From NCBI RefSeq assembly GCF_016613535.2, contig NZ_CP071518.1, forward strand, positions 248,001 through 312,000: DNA of 64,000 nucleotides, given 5' to 3'. Positions 21,601 through 30,862 of this stretch are shown here, piece by piece. Source of the DNA: Lysobacter solisilvae. Its GTDB lineage: Bacteria; Pseudomonadota; Gammaproteobacteria; Xanthomonadales; Xanthomonadaceae. The stretch's first letter is position 1. Each line of letters begins with the position of its first letter. The notes beneath the pieces are model-generated. The model did no database searches, had not been told where the DNA came from, and saw only the letters and a program-made list of their open reading frames with translations. The position numbers were made by a program, and so were the translations under genes.

Positions 21601-21634
21601 GGGCCGCGCGGGCAACCGCGCGGCCCTGTTGTTT
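21601..21634 (+). terminator. terminator after the metalloendopeptidase gene
   Basis: GGGCCGCGCG and CGCGCGGCCC arms around GGCAAC, followed by the T-rich TGTTGTTT, 21 bases after the stop. Confidence 0.75.
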
Positions 21635-21794
21635 CCGGGCACCGGAAGGCGCCGCCGTCGCGGCAAGGGCCGACCAAGGGCTGCACGCGGCCGGGACAGG
21701 CGGACATGGCCGGACGGAATACCCCGCCGGCCGGCCCCGCTCCGGGTGGGGCGCTAAACTAGTGGTCTTTTCGTCCCCCACCCGAGCATTGACG

Positions 21795-22713
21795 ATGGCC
21801 ATGCAATACCCCGAATGGATCTGGCACAACGGCGCGATCAAGCGCTGGGCCGAAGCGACCACCCACGTCATGGCGCACGTCGTGCACTACGGCTCCTCCG
21901 TTTTCGAGGGTATCCGCAGCTACCAGACTCCGGACGGCCCGGTGATCTTCCGCCTCACCGACCACAACAAGCGCCTGTTCGCCTCGGCCAAGATCTACGA
22001 CATGGCCATCCCGTACTCGGTGGACGACATCAACGCCGCCTGCCGCGAAGTGATCCGCGCCAACGACAACACCACCGACTACCTGCGTCCGGTCGCGTAC
22101 CGGGGCCTGGGCGGGTTCGGGTTGTCGGCCGACACACCGGTGGAAGTGGCGGTCGCGACCTGGAAGATGGGCCAGTACCTGGGCGCGAGCGTCGTCGAGC
22201 AGGGCATCGATGCCTGCGTGTCGAGCTGGCAGCGCTTCGCCCCCAACACGCTGCCGGCCGGCGCCAAGGCCGGCGGCAATTACCTGTCGGGCCAGCTGGT
22301 CGCGCGCGAGGCACGTCGCCTGGGCTTCGGCGAAGGCATCGCGCTGGCCTCCACCGGCCTGCTCAGCGAGGGCGCGGGCGAGAACCTGTTCCCTGGTCTT
22401 CGACGGCGCGCTGCACACCTCGCCGGTGAGCGCCGCGCTGCTCAACGGCCTGACCCGCAACACCATCATCACCCTGGCCCAGGACGCTGGCCTCAAGGTC
22501 GTCGAACGCGACCTGCCGCGCGAATACCTCTACCTGTGCGACGAGCTGTTCATGTGCGGCACGGCGGCGGAAATCACCCCGATCCGCTCGGTCGACGGCC
22601 GCCAGGTCGGCACCGGCAAGCCCGGTCCGGTCACGCGCCAGATCCAGGAACTGTTCTTCGGCCTGTTCGACGGCTCCACCAAGGACACCTACGGCTGGCT
22701 CGAGCGCCTGTAA
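21795..22713 (+). pseudogene. ilvE: branched-chain amino acid aminotransferase IlvE (frameshift, probably sequence error)
   Basis: A PLP transaminase for the last step of valine, leucine and isoleucine synthesis. The start MAMQYPEWIWHNGAIKRW and the blocks HVVHYGSSVFEGIRSY, YLRPVAYRGLG and the PLP-lysine region AGAKAGGNYLSGQL are intact. The frame breaks at 22391-22396, where TTCCCTGGTC stands for TTCCTGGTC. With one C removed, GENLFLVFDGALHTSPVSA reads through to a normal C-terminus and the product is 305 residues. A TAAACT -10 lies at 21755-21760. Loss of ilvE would make the cell auxotrophic, so an assembly error is favoured. Confidence 0.92.
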
Positions 22714-22892
22714 CCGGGCGGCGCTTCGTTGACCCCGCGGTTGCCGCGTGGTCAACCCCATGCAGCCGTGCAGCACGCAGCCGTGCAGCACGCCGTCGCC
22801 CGGTTCGCGCTTGTCCAATGGCTCGCGGGACGACGATGCGTTCGCCGACGCTTCCCGGCAGGCAGAGGACGGCCTGCCGAGGCGCCGCGCCG
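22714..22892. other. short convergent intergenic region
   Basis: Between the convergent ilvE and kinase genes. It contains GTTGACCCCGCGG facing CCGCGTGGTCAAC (an inverted repeat that could end transcription both ways, without a T-run) and a direct repeat of CAGCCGTGCAGCACG in two adjacent copies near 22765-22795. Confidence 0.4.
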
Positions 22893-24261
22893 TCAGATGG
22901 TGGTGCGCGATCCGAAGGTGAGGATCGCCACCACGCCGCGGTCTTCCCCCGGGCCGCACGCGCACGTCCCAGCCGTAGAGTTCGCACAGGCGGCGCACGA
23001 TCGACAGGCCGATGCCGCCGCCCTGGGAATGGCCCGCATGGGTGCCGCGATAGCCGCGTTCGAACAGGCGCGCGGCGTCCTCGGCGCTCAGGCCCGGGCC
23101 GGAGTCCACGACTTCCACCGCCTGCGGATGCAGGCGGACGATGACCTCGCCGCTGGGCGTGTACTTCACGGCATTGCCGATCAGGTTGCCCAGCGCCACG
23201 GCGACGGCGGCCTCGGGGGCGTCCACCACCAGCCCGCGTTCGCCTTCGATCGACAGCGTGAGCGGCTTGCCCGCGAGCTGCGCGCGATGACCGTCCAGCA
23301 ACTGCTCGCCGACCTTGCCCACGTCGGTGGCGCCATGGCCCCGTTCGTTGCGCGACAGCAGCAGCAGCGCACTGATCAGGTCGGTGCACTGCTGCTCGGC
23401 GCGCTGGATGCGCAGCAGGCGCGCACGGGTCTTCTCGTCCAGCTCGGGCCGGGAGAGCAGCAACTCCACCGCGCCGCGGATGACCGCCAGCGGGGTGCGC
23501 AGTTCGTGGCTGACGTCGGCGTTGAACTCACGGTCGCGCTGGACGACGTGGGTGAGCCGCTCGGCGTAGTCGTCCAGCGCCTCGGCCAGCTGGCCCACCT
23601 CGTCGTCGGGAAAGTGCGAGGCCAGCGCCTCGGGTTCGGCGTGGCGGCCGGACTCCTTCAGGCGGTTGGCCAGTTCCGACACCGGGCTCATCACGCGCTT
23701 GGCCGCCCACAGGCCCACGACCAGCGACAGCAGGGTGAACAGGATCACCGAGGCGTACACCGCACGGTTGAACTGCTCCTCGCCGCGCATCGTCTGGCTC
23801 ATGTCGTAGGCCAGGAAGAACCACGCCTGCGGCGTCTTGCGCACGGCCAGTTTGTAGTTGAGCGGCTGGCCGACCTCGTCGGTACCGGTGATGCCGTGGA
23901 TGCCGTCTGGAAGGTCGTACCACTCGGGGCGGTTGATACGCACGGAGTCGAACTTGTCAGGCGTGTAGGCGAAGGCGCGTACTTGCCTGAACGCGAATTC
24001 CGGGTTGCCAGGATCGCGCGCGAACGCCTCGGCGTAGGCGTTGATGTTGCGGTTCATCACGTCCTCGACCAGCGCGTTCTCCACCCGCGACCGGGTCCAG
24101 TTGGTCGCGTAGGCGAACAGCGCGGTCAGCCCGAAGCCGAGCAGGACGAAGGCCAGGATGATGCGGCTGCGCAGCTGCCGGCGGAAACGCGTCTTGTGCG
24201 CGGGGCGGGTGTCCGGCGGCATCGGGGATTCGGCGGGGCGCCGCGGCGCGGTCAATGACAT
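22893..24261 (-). pseudogene. two-component sensor histidine kinase, ColS-like (frameshift near the C-terminus)
   Basis: A membrane kinase partner of the OmpR-type regulator upstream. Helix 1 is at about residues 32-52 (IILAFVLLGFGLTALFAYA) and helix 2 near 180-200, enclosing a periplasmic sensor of about 125 residues. HAMP (SPVSELANRLKESGRH), the H-box FNADVSHELRTPLAVIRG, the N-box LGNLIGNAVKYTPSG and the G-boxes DSGPGLS and GIGLSIV all follow. In a C5 run at 22946-22950 one extra base breaks the last 20 residues. Removing it gives RPGEDRGVVAILTFG and a stop at 22893 (455 residues). The resemblance to Xanthomonas ColS is from recall. Confidence 0.85.
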
Positions 24262-24364
24262 GGGCGCGATGCTGTCATGAAGCAGGGGGTCGCGTCGCCG
24301 TCCGGCGCCGGGCGCCGGTAGTGCAGCCCGGGCCGGGGAGCAGGCGGCGGCCCGGGCGCGCGGA

Positions 24365-25045
24365 TCAGCTGCCCTCGGGCGGCGCGATCCGGTAGCCGAT
24401 GCCGTGGCGGGTCTGGATCAGGGGAATCTCGAAGGGCTTGTCGACCACGGCGCGCAGCCCATGGATATGCACGCGCAGCGAGTCCGAATCGGGCAGTTCC
24501 TCGCCCCAGACGCGCGTTTCCAGTTCCTGCCGCGTGACCACCGCCGGCGAGGCTTCCATCAGCGCCTGCAGGATCTTCAGTGCGGTGGGGTTGAGCTGCA
24601 GCAGCTTGCCCTGGCGGCGCACTTCCAGCGTGTCCAGGTTGTACTCGAGGTCGGCGGTGGTGAGCACCCGCGTCTGCACGCCGCGGCCCCGGCGCGCCAG
24701 GGCGTTGAGGCGGACCTCGACCTCCTGCAGGGCGAAGGGCTTGATGAGGTAGTCGTCGGCGCCCGAATCGAAGCCGGCCAGCTTGTTGTCGAGCGAGTCG
24801 CGGGCGGTCAGCACCAGCACGGGGGTCTGCTTGCGCGCTTCGTTGCGCAGCTTGCGGCAGACCTCCAGGCCGTCCAGGCCCGGCAGGTTCAGGTCCAGCA
24901 CGATCGCATCGAAGTCGTGGACGACGGCCAGGTGCAGCCCGGTGATGCCGTCGGCGGCGAAGTCCACCGTGTGGCCGCGGTCTTCTAGGAAGTCGCCGAG
25001 GTTGGCGGCAATGTCCTGGTTGTCTTCGATGACGAGGATGCGCAT
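24365..25045 (-). CDS. OmpR/PhoB-family response regulator, ColR-like
   Basis: A 226-residue regulator. The receiver has the acidic pair in RILVIEDNQDI, the phospho-acceptor aspartate in DAIVLDLNLPGLDGL and the conserved lysine in YLIKPFAL. The winged-helix domain includes LNPTALKILQALMEASP, ELETRVWGEELPDSDSLRVHI and the C-terminal RHGIGYRI. ATG 25045 was chosen for MRILVIEDNQD over a long upstream extension. It precedes the kinase by 103 bases in the same direction. The sequence strongly resembles Xanthomonas ColR as I remember it, but targets are unproven. Confidence 0.9.
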   Translation of the reverse strand: MRILVIEDNQDIAANLGDFLEDRGHTVDFAADGITGLHLAVVHDFDAIVLDLNLPGLDGLEVCRKLRNEARKQTPVLVLTARDSLDNKLAGFDSGADDYLIKPFALQEVEVRLNALARRGRGVQTRVLTTADLEYNLDTLEVRRQGKLLQLNPTALKILQALMEASPAVVTRQELETRVWGEELPDSDSLRVHIHGLRAVVDKPFEIPLIQTRHGIGYRIAPPEGS

Positions 25046-25254
25046 GTGTCCGTCCTGTTGATGAGGCTTCGACCGCACGGGGGCGGCCGGGTTCGCGATC
25101 CGCGCTTGCGGCGGGCGGCGGCGGTGAGTTGTCGCCGAAATTAACAAATCCGATGCAAACGGTGTCATCACTGCCCCCTACGGGTGCTGGCGGCGCGCCT
25201 GCGAGGAGCGCCGGCCGGAAGTGCCGACCAGGAGTGCCGGTCAAATCTCCGGGC

Positions 25255-25475
25255 AAAGAAAAGCCCGGATGCGGGGCCTCCGCATCCGGGCCAATAAGGG
25301 TGTTGCCCCGATTACCGTCACCACTGCGACCGACTGCTGACGAGGAAGCGGCAGGGATTCCGGTCCGCTCAGGCTACGCCTCCCGGGACTGAAAAGTCCG
25401 TTAAAAACGCGTTGAGGGGCGAAGGAAATTCGCCAGGCCGGGGCCGGCTGGGCGCCAACGTTTAACAATTATGTG
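25255..25475 (-). ncRNA. candidate leader RNA or small RNA ending at an intrinsic terminator
   Basis: The minus strand has an AT-rich, promoter-like block at about 25460-25490 (with CATAAT at 25468-25473), unusual in this genome. About 180 bases later is a perfect 12-bp GC hairpin (25263-25274/25280-25291), then TTTTCTTT (25262-25255). The frame just before the hairpin encodes V-A-V-V-T-V-I-G-A-T-P-L-L with no clear start codon. It looks like an amino-acid-operon attenuator or a free-standing small RNA. The nearest downstream gene is the OmpR-type regulator 210 bases away, not a biosynthetic operon. I cannot name a family. Confidence 0.35.
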
Positions 25476-25490
25476 ATTGATTTAAAAAGA

Positions 25491-26408
25491 CTAATGCCGC
25501 AGGGCTACCCGGGCGGTCCGGCGTGTCCGACGGGGCGGGAAGCGGCTGGCGATGTGCTGGATGATCGACCCGGCCACGTCCACCCGGCTGGCCGCCTCGA
25601 TCCCCTCCAGACCCGGCGAGGCATTGACCTCGAGCACCAGCGGACCGCGCTCGGAACGGATCAGATCGACGCCCGCGATCCCCAATCCGACGACCTGCGC
25701 GGCGCGGATGGCGACTTCCTGCTCCATGGCCGAAGGCTTGATGCCCTTCGCACTTCCCCCGCGATGCAGGTTGGAACGGAAATCGCCCGAGGGCGCCTGC
25801 CGCCGCATCGCCGCCACCACCCGATCGCCGACCACGAAACAGCGCAGGTCCGCGCCCTTGGCCTCGGCGACGAACTCCTGGACCAGGAAATTGGCGTACA
25901 GGCCACGCAGGGCCTCGATGACGCTGCGCGAGGCCGAAGGCTTCTCGGTCAGCATCACGCCGGCGCCCTGGGTGCCTTCGTTGAGCTTGATCACGTGCGG
26001 CGGCGGACCGAGCATCGCCAGCAGGTCCTGGGTGTCGTCCGGGTTGTCGCCGAACACCGTCACCGGCAGGCCGATGCCTTCAGCGGCCAGCACCTGGTGG
26101 CAGCGCAGCTTGTCGCGCGCGATCAGCACCGCGTCGGACGGGTTGGGGGTGTAGCTGCCCATCAGCTCGAACTGGCGCAACACCGCCGAACCGTAGCGCG
26201 TGATCGAGGCGCCCACGCGCGGGATCACCGCGTCGTACTCGCCGATGGTCATGCCCTTGTAGTGCATGCCGAAGCCTTCGCTGGTGATGCGCATGTAGCA
26301 GCGCAGCGGGTCGAGCACGCGCACCGTGTGGCCCTGCTCGCGCGCGGCCTCGACCAGGCGGCGGGTGGAATAGAGCTTGCTGTTGCGCGAAAGGATCGCA
26401 AGTTTCAT
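25491..26408 (-). CDS. rimK: RimK-type ATP-grasp ligase (ribosomal protein S6 glutamate ligase)
   Basis: Adds glutamate residues to the C-terminus of ribosomal protein S6. The 305-residue protein has the RimK N-domain ([20 protein letters not shown]), the conserved [19 protein letters not shown], and the ATP-grasp core from [14 protein letters not shown] through [15 protein letters not shown]. Metal ligands are in [17 protein letters not shown]. The C-terminal tail is basic ([15 protein letters not shown]). It lies 61 bases downstream of the RimB-like protease gene, matching the rimB-rimK arrangement described in Pseudomonas. A rimA gene is not visible. Confidence 0.93.
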   Translation of the reverse strand: MKLAILSRNSKLYSTRRLVEAAREQGHTVRVLDPLRCYMRITSEGFGMHYKGMTIGEYDAVIPRVGASITRYGSAVLRQFELMGSYTPNPSDAVLIARDKLRCHQVLAAEGIGLPVTVFGDNPDDTQDLLAMLGPPPHVIKLNEGTQGAGVMLTEKPSASRSVIEALRGLYANFLVQEFVAEAKGADLRCFVVGDRVVAAMRRQAPSGDFRSNLHRGGSAKGIKPSAMEQEVAIRAAQVVGLGIAGVDLIRSERGPLVLEVNASPGLEGIEAASRVDVAGSIIQHIASRFPPRRTRRTARVALRH

Positions 26409-26469
26409 GGGGGAGATTCGGTAGGCGGGGGAACGGTTCGCGCCGGAGTGCGTCGCGGCCGGACAGGGA

Positions 26470-26919
26470 TTACGCCGTGGCCGCGCGTCGGCGGCCGTGA
26501 AGGAAGGAGCGGGCGGGGTCGACGACGAACACGCGCGCCATCGCCGTCCGGCCCAGCAGCATCGGGAACAGCATGGCCTGCCGGTCGGACAGGTTTATTT
26601 CGATCTCGCGTTCGATGCCGGCCAGCCGCAGCGGCGTGCGCAGGAAGATGCGCCGGGTACGGTGCCCTCCTGAATCGGTCACCTCGCGCTCGTCGAAGAT
26701 CGGTGCGGACGCTTCCAGGCCGCCTTCGCCGCCGTGCAGGCCGTTGCTCAGGGCAAAGCCCACCCAGGGCGCCCCACCCTCGCTGAAACGCCACTGGCGG
26801 TCCACGTGCAGGGCCGAGGTGCGCGCACCCGAATCGATCTTGGCGCGGACCGACAGGCCCAGCCCCGGAAGGGAGGCCCATTCGCGCCAGCCAAGCACGA
26901 TGCGTTCACGGTGCGCCAT
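26470..26919 (-). CDS. RimB-like retropepsin-type aspartic protease (PF05618 family)
   Basis: A 149-residue protein starting [19 protein letters not shown]. The single Asp-containing motif [13 protein letters not shown] is the retropepsin-like active site of the family long labelled ATP-dependent zinc protease. [20 protein letters not shown] near the C-terminus is also characteristic. In Pseudomonas, RimB acts with RimK on glutamated S6; the same role is inferred here from adjacency. The start at 26919 is preferred because longer frames run toward the tRNA gene. Confidence 0.85.
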   Translation of the reverse strand: MAHRERIVLGWREWASLPGLGLSVRAKIDSGARTSALHVDRQWRFSEGGAPWVGFALSNGLHGGEGGLEASAPIFDEREVTDSGGHRTRRIFLRTPLRLAGIEREIEINLSDRQAMLFPMLLGRTAMARVFVVDPARSFLHGRRRAATA

Positions 26920-27087
26920 TGCCGCCAAGTCACCACCAGGAAACGACCACCAGAGCGGAAAGGAAAGACGGCGGTCGGCCTTTTCGGCACCGCCGTCGCA
27001 GGTGTCGTGCCGGCGCGGGCGCAGGTCACGGGAAGACGGTGCGCCAGGTAGCCGGCGGACGTGCCGTCCGCGCCGGGGCGCAATGCA

Positions 27088-27161
27088 TGGAGCGGGTGAT
27101 GGGAATCGAACCCACGCTATCGGCTTGGGAAGCCGAAGTTCTACCATTGAACTACACCCGC
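27088..27161 (-). tRNA. tRNA-Gly (anticodon CCC)
   Basis: The minus strand folds as a 74-nt cloverleaf. The acceptor arm is GCGGGTG/CACCCGC, the D-arm GTTCAATGGTAGAAC, the anticodon stem TCGGC/GCCGA with loop TTCCCAA (anticodon CCC), and the T-arm GTGGGTTCGATTCCCAT. The discriminator is T and CCA is encoded (27088-27090). It reads GGG codons, common in this GC-rich genome. It stands alone upstream of rimB in the same direction. Confidence 0.97.
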
Positions 27162-27288
27162 GCTGCGGAAAGTCTATGCCCGCGCGGCGCGTGTTGGCAA
27201 CGCGGGGGTCGCGGATAAGACGAAGGGCCCATTGGGCCCTTCGCGTCGTGCAAGTGAACCGGCGCGGTTGCGCCGGCCGGGTGAGGGG

Positions 27289-29130
27289 TCAGAAGGCTGA
27301 ACCCAGCTGCAGGAAGACGGTGGAGTTGTTGCCGTTCTTCTGCGCGGCGGTGACCATCGCGCCGACGTTGGCGTTCAGGCCGAACACCTGCGTGCGCACG
27401 CCGAAGGTCAGCGTGGCGTAGTCGTCGTCAAACCACACGCCCGGCACGGCGTACGGCGCGGTGCCCGGCAGCGACTGCGACTGCGCCCAGGCCTGGCTCG
27501 CCGCGTCCTCGAACTCGCGGTCGTAGGTCAGGCGTGCATACGGACGCACGTGCTCGTTGATGACCGTGTGCGCCTGCCAGCCCACCGAGGCGATGAGCGA
27601 GTCGAAGTTCTGCTCGGGGAAGGCCAGCGAAGTGGACAGCGTCGGGTCGCTCTCGGAGAAGCCGTCGATCTCGATGCGCTGTGCCAGCACCGAGGCCACC
27701 GGGCCGTGGCGCAGCGGGGACTCGCCGGCGTTGAACTCGAAGCCGGCGTTGACGCCGATGCTCAGGTTGTCGCCGTTGGCCGAGCCGTGGTGGGTGCGGC
27801 TGGCCTGGCCGAGCTGGACGCTGCGATCGGTGTCGAAGTCCAGCTGGGCGTAGCTGATCTGCGCCGAGACGTTCGCGTGCTCGCCGTACCAGCCCGCGAA
27901 GCCACCCAGGGCCAGTTCCTGCTGGTCGAAGCTGCCACCGCGATGGCCCCAGTCCAGGTCCTGCTGGCCGTAGCCGCCGAACGCGCCCCAGACGAAGTTG
28001 TCGTTCGACCAGTCGACGCCGCCGACGATGGACGGACCGGCGCCGTCATACAGGTTGCCGTCGTCGTAGCGCTGGAAATCGCCGCCCACGTCGACCCACC
28101 AGCCCAGCTTGCCCTCGTCGCCCGACAGGTTGTCGACGTGCATGGCCACGCGCTCGGCACGCGAACGGCCGGTCATCGCGGCCGAATTGGGCAGCACGGC
28201 GATCTGGCGCGGCGCTTCGAGCACCGACACCGCGTACGAGGCGATGATCGAGTGCGCTTCCGTGCTCGGATGCACGCCGTCGGCGAACGCCCGGCCGCTG
28301 CCGGTGCTCACGCAGGTCAGCGAGGTCCCGGTGCAGGCCGGGATCACCGCGCTGTTGAAGCCGTAGGCGCCCGGATCGGCGCTGATCTCGCGCAGCAGGT
28401 GGTAGGTATCGAGCGGGATGACGCGCAGGTTGTTGGCGGACAGGCCGCCGAACAGCGTCTGGTTGTAGCCGTCGACGAGCTGGGTGATGCCGGCCGAACC
28501 GGCCGGGCCCTGCGACACGCCGAAGGGCGTCAGGCCCACGTCGGGCATGGTCGGGACCAGGATGTACTGCGCGCCTGCATTGGTGAGGGTGGCCACCAGG
28601 CCGACCTGCGCCTGCGCCGAAGCCAGGAACTGCGCCGGGGTGATCGCGCCGCCGAGGGCGAAGAACAGATCGTTGGCGCCGCCCCACACGGTGAACAGGG
28701 CATTGGGGTCGGCACGGCCATTGTTGCGGGCCAGGTACGCGTTGACCTGCGTGGTCAGCGACGGGGCGAACTGGGTCGGGATCTGCGGCGGGTAGCCGGG
28801 GCCCGGCACGATCGTCGCGCCGCCGGCGGCGAAGTTGGTGCCGTCAGCCGGGGTGATGACGCCGGTGGCGTGCAGGTTCCAGGCCGAGTCGGCGTTGGTG
28901 CCGTAGAAGTCGGCCAGGTACTCCGACCACACCAGGCCCGGGTTGGTGGTGAAGCGGCCGGTCAGCGCGGCGCTGGGGTTGCCACTGAATTCAACCAGGA
29001 AGGGCCGGTAGAAGCCCGAGTCGGTGAGGCTGTCGCCGAAGAACACCGTCTCCGAATAGGTCTGCGCGAAAGCGGGGACCGATGCCAGCGCCAGAGCGGC
29101 GGCGAGCAGGCGGCGGACGGGCTTGTTCAT
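27289..29130 (-). CDS. autotransporter GDSL esterase (EstA-like)
   Basis: A 613-residue outer-membrane esterase. The signal peptide is MNKPVRRLLAAALALASV, with AGGGAGA before the ATG at 29130. The passenger is an SGNH/GDSL hydrolase: block I FFGDSLTDSG (about 30-39), the Gly/Asn blocks FAAGGAT and WGGANDLFF, and block V DGVHPSTEAH with the catalytic Asp-His. From about residue 335 a 12-strand autotransporter beta-barrel begins, ending in an aromatic residue (FLQLGSAF). EstA of Pseudomonas is surface-exposed and affects rhamnolipid, motility and biofilm traits; that role is only inferred here. It is a single-gene unit, divergent from thiS. Confidence 0.92.
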   Translation of the reverse strand: MNKPVRRLLAAALALASVPAFAQTYSETVFFGDSLTDSGFYRPFLVEFSGNPSAALTGRFTTNPGLVWSEYLADFYGTNADSAWNLHATGVITPADGTNFAAGGATIVPGPGYPPQIPTQFAPSLTTQVNAYLARNNGRADPNALFTVWGGANDLFFALGGAITPAQFLASAQAQVGLVATLTNAGAQYILVPTMPDVGLTPFGVSQGPAGSAGITQLVDGYNQTLFGGLSANNLRVIPLDTYHLLREISADPGAYGFNSAVIPACTGTSLTCVSTGSGRAFADGVHPSTEAHSIIASYAVSVLEAPRQIAVLPNSAAMTGRSRAERVAMHVDNLSGDEGKLGWWVDVGGDFQRYDDGNLYDGAGPSIVGGVDWSNDNFVWGAFGGYGQQDLDWGHRGGSFDQQELALGGFAGWYGEHANVSAQISYAQLDFDTDRSVQLGQASRTHHGSANGDNLSIGVNAGFEFNAGESPLRHGPVASVLAQRIEIDGFSESDPTLSTSLAFPEQNFDSLIASVGWQAHTVINEHVRPYARLTYDREFEDAASQAWAQSQSLPGTAPYAVPGVWFDDDYATLTFGVRTQVFGLNANVGAMVTAAQKNGNNSTVFLQLGSAF

Positions 29131-29321
29131 GCGTGGGTCTCCCTGGGGTGTCTGGTGTTCCGGCACCGCGGCGCCTGGAGGCATACGCGGCCGGATGGAG
29201 GCGGCAGGAAACCACGCCGCCGATTCATGCACAAGGGGCGAAGGCCCTGCGCGCGCTGGCTCGCAATAGCCCGCACTGGCCGCGCCGTAGCCGCGCACTG
29301 GCCGCGCACGGGGCCAGCGGG

Positions 29322-29327
29322 GACAAT
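29322..29327 (+). promoter_or_regulatory. -10-like element for thiS, probable leaderless start
   Basis: GACAAT ends five bases before the thiS ATG. No ribosome-binding site is between them and no TPP riboswitch (THI box) is recognisable upstream. Confidence 0.4.
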
Positions 29328-29332
29328 GGCGC

Positions 29333-29530
29333 ATGGATATCGTGATCAACGGGCAGGCCCAAGACGTGGCCGCCACGACCGTACTGGAACTGCTGCAGGC
29401 CCAGGGCCTGGCCGGGCGCCGCGTCGCGGTGGAGGTCAACGGGGAGATCGTGCCGCGCAGCCAGCACGGTGAATGCGCCCTGGCGCCGGGCGACCGGGTG
29501 GAGATCGTGCACGCGCTGGGCGGCGGCTGA
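29333..29530 (+). CDS. thiS: sulfur carrier protein ThiS
   Basis: A 65-residue ubiquitin-like protein that carries the sulfur (as C-terminal thiocarboxylate) for thiazole formation by ThiG. It begins MDIVINGQAQDVAATTVLEL and ends EIVHALGGG, with the terminal glycines that become adenylated and thiolated. REV-type loop residues (RRVAVEVNGEIVPRS) match the family. thiG lies 504 bases downstream in the same direction, an unusually long gap for a pair that is normally adjacent. Confidence 0.93.
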   Translation: MDIVINGQAQDVAATTVLELLQAQGLAGRRVAVEVNGEIVPRSQHGECALAPGDRVEIVHALGGG

Positions 29531-30034
29531 CGGATCGGCGGGCTGGAAGGATCAGCGGCGCGGCGGGAAAAAATCCGCAGCGCGGGCCGGCGGGGGAGAG
29601 AGGCCCACCGGGCCGCACTGCGCATCTGACCCTCGGACGCGGGAGGCTGCACTTCCCTTCCCGCGTGACCATCCCTCACCCCCTCACAACGCACGACCGC
29701 CACCGCCGGTAAGGCAACCTGGCTGTCGCGGGCGGAGGGAGGCGCCCGGACCCTGGGCTTTGCGGCCCCGGCTCGCGCCGGGTGTGCTCTTTGCGTACCC
29801 GCGCGGTGGAAGCCGTGCGTGACCGCCGGAGGGAGTCCGGCTGCCAATCAGGCCAACGGCGAGGACGCCGCGCGGCGGCCACGCGACCGCGAAGCCACAT
29901 GACCGCGTCAGGCCACATGACCGCGAGGCCCATGATCGCGAGGCCGGACCGCGAGGCCCCACCGCGAGGCCCGTGACCGCGAGTCCGATGACCACGCGCC
30001 CCGCCCGGCGCCGCGCGCGCGTTAAAATCCCGCC
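29531..30034. repeat. thiS-thiG spacer with a degenerate 14-15-bp repeat array
   Basis: 504 bp without a credible gene. From about 29875 to 29990 it is built of six to eight degenerate copies of a GACCGCGAGGCC word (spaced 14-18 bp), such as CATGACCGCGAGGCC and CATGATCGCGAGGCC. The first 340 bp are GC-rich with no recognised element. The array ends shortly before the thiG -10 hexamer. Confidence 0.65.
30023..30028 (+). promoter_or_regulatory. -10 element for thiG, probable leaderless start
   Basis: TAAAAT ends six bases before the thiG ATG, a strong -10 in this GC-rich context. It implies a transcript starting at the AUG. No -35 hexamer is evident; the upstream side is the repeat array. Confidence 0.5.
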
Positions 30035-30862
30035 ATGACCTCTCCCCTCTACGCTCCGCCCGCGGACCCGCTGGTCATCGCGGGCCAGGTTTATGGCTCC
30101 CGCCTGCTCACCGGCACCGGCAAGTTCAAGGATCTGGACGAAACCCGCCGCGCCACCGAGGCCGCCGGCGCCCGCATCGTCACCGTGGCCATCCGCCGCA
30201 CCAACATCGGCCAGAACCCCGGCGAGCCCAACCTGCTCGACGTCCTCCCGCCCGACCGCTACACCCTGCTGCCCAACACCGCCGGCTGCTACACGGCCGA
30301 CGACGCGGTGCGCACCTGCCGCCTGGCGCGCGAACTGCTCGACGGCCACCGGCTGGTGAAACTGGAAGTGCTCGGCGACCAGAAGACGCTCTACCCCGAC
30401 GTCGTGCAGACGCTGGCCGCCGCCGAGATCCTGGTCAAGGACGGCTTCGACGTCATGGTCTACACCAGCGACGACCCGATCCTGTGCAAGCGCCTGGAGG
30501 AGATCGGCTGCGTCGCCGTGATGCCGCTGGCCGCGCCGATCGGCTCGGGCCTGGGCGTGCAGAACCGCTACAACCTGATGGAGATCGTCGAGAACGCGCG
30601 CGTGCCGATCATCGTCGACGCCGGCGTGGGCACCGCCTCGGACGCGTCCATCGCCATGGAACTGGGCTGCGACGGCGTGCTGATGAACACCGCCATCGCC
30701 GGCGCGAAGGATCCGGTGCTGATGGCCCACGCGATGAAGCTGGCCGTCGAGGCCGGGCGCGCGGCCTTCCGCGCCGGACGCATTCCACGCAAGCGCTACG
30801 CCAGCGCGTCCTCGCCCGTGGACGGGCTGGTCGGCGGTACTGACGCATCCCACTCAAGCTGA
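30035..30862 (+). CDS. thiG: thiazole synthase ThiG
   Basis: Condenses deoxyxylulose phosphate, dehydroglycine and ThiS thiocarboxylate into the thiazole phosphate of thiamine. The 275-residue TIM barrel has the Schiff-base lysine K109 in LVKLEVLGD and the phosphate-binding ends [12 protein letters not shown] and [20 protein letters not shown] near residue 25 is the family start. The TGA overlaps the trmB ATG (TGATG), so the two are translationally coupled. The C-terminal 15 residues ([16 protein letters not shown]) are longer and more polar than in many ThiG proteins. Confidence 0.96.
   Translation: MTSPLYAPPADPLVIAGQVYGSRLLTGTGKFKDLDETRRATEAAGARIVTVAIRRTNIGQNPGEPNLLDVLPPDRYTLLPNTAGCYTADDAVRTCRLARELLDGHRLVKLEVLGDQKTLYPDVVQTLAAAEILVKDGFDVMVYTSDDPILCKRLEEIGCVAVMPLAAPIGSGLGVQNRYNLMEIVENARVPIIVDAGVGTASDASIAMELGCDGVLMNTAIAGAKDPVLMAHAMKLAVEAGRAAFRAGRIPRKRYASASSPVDGLVGGTDASHSS

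Noticed and set aside
29200..29333. TPP riboswitch upstream of thiS
   Set aside because: The conserved CUGAGA and ACCUGAU-type THI-box words are absent.
27289..29847. An 852-residue reading frame covering the esterase and 700 bases upstream
   Set aside because: The extra N-terminal part is low-complexity and runs through the thiS gene on the other strand. The true start has a signal peptide and a ribosome-binding site at 29130.
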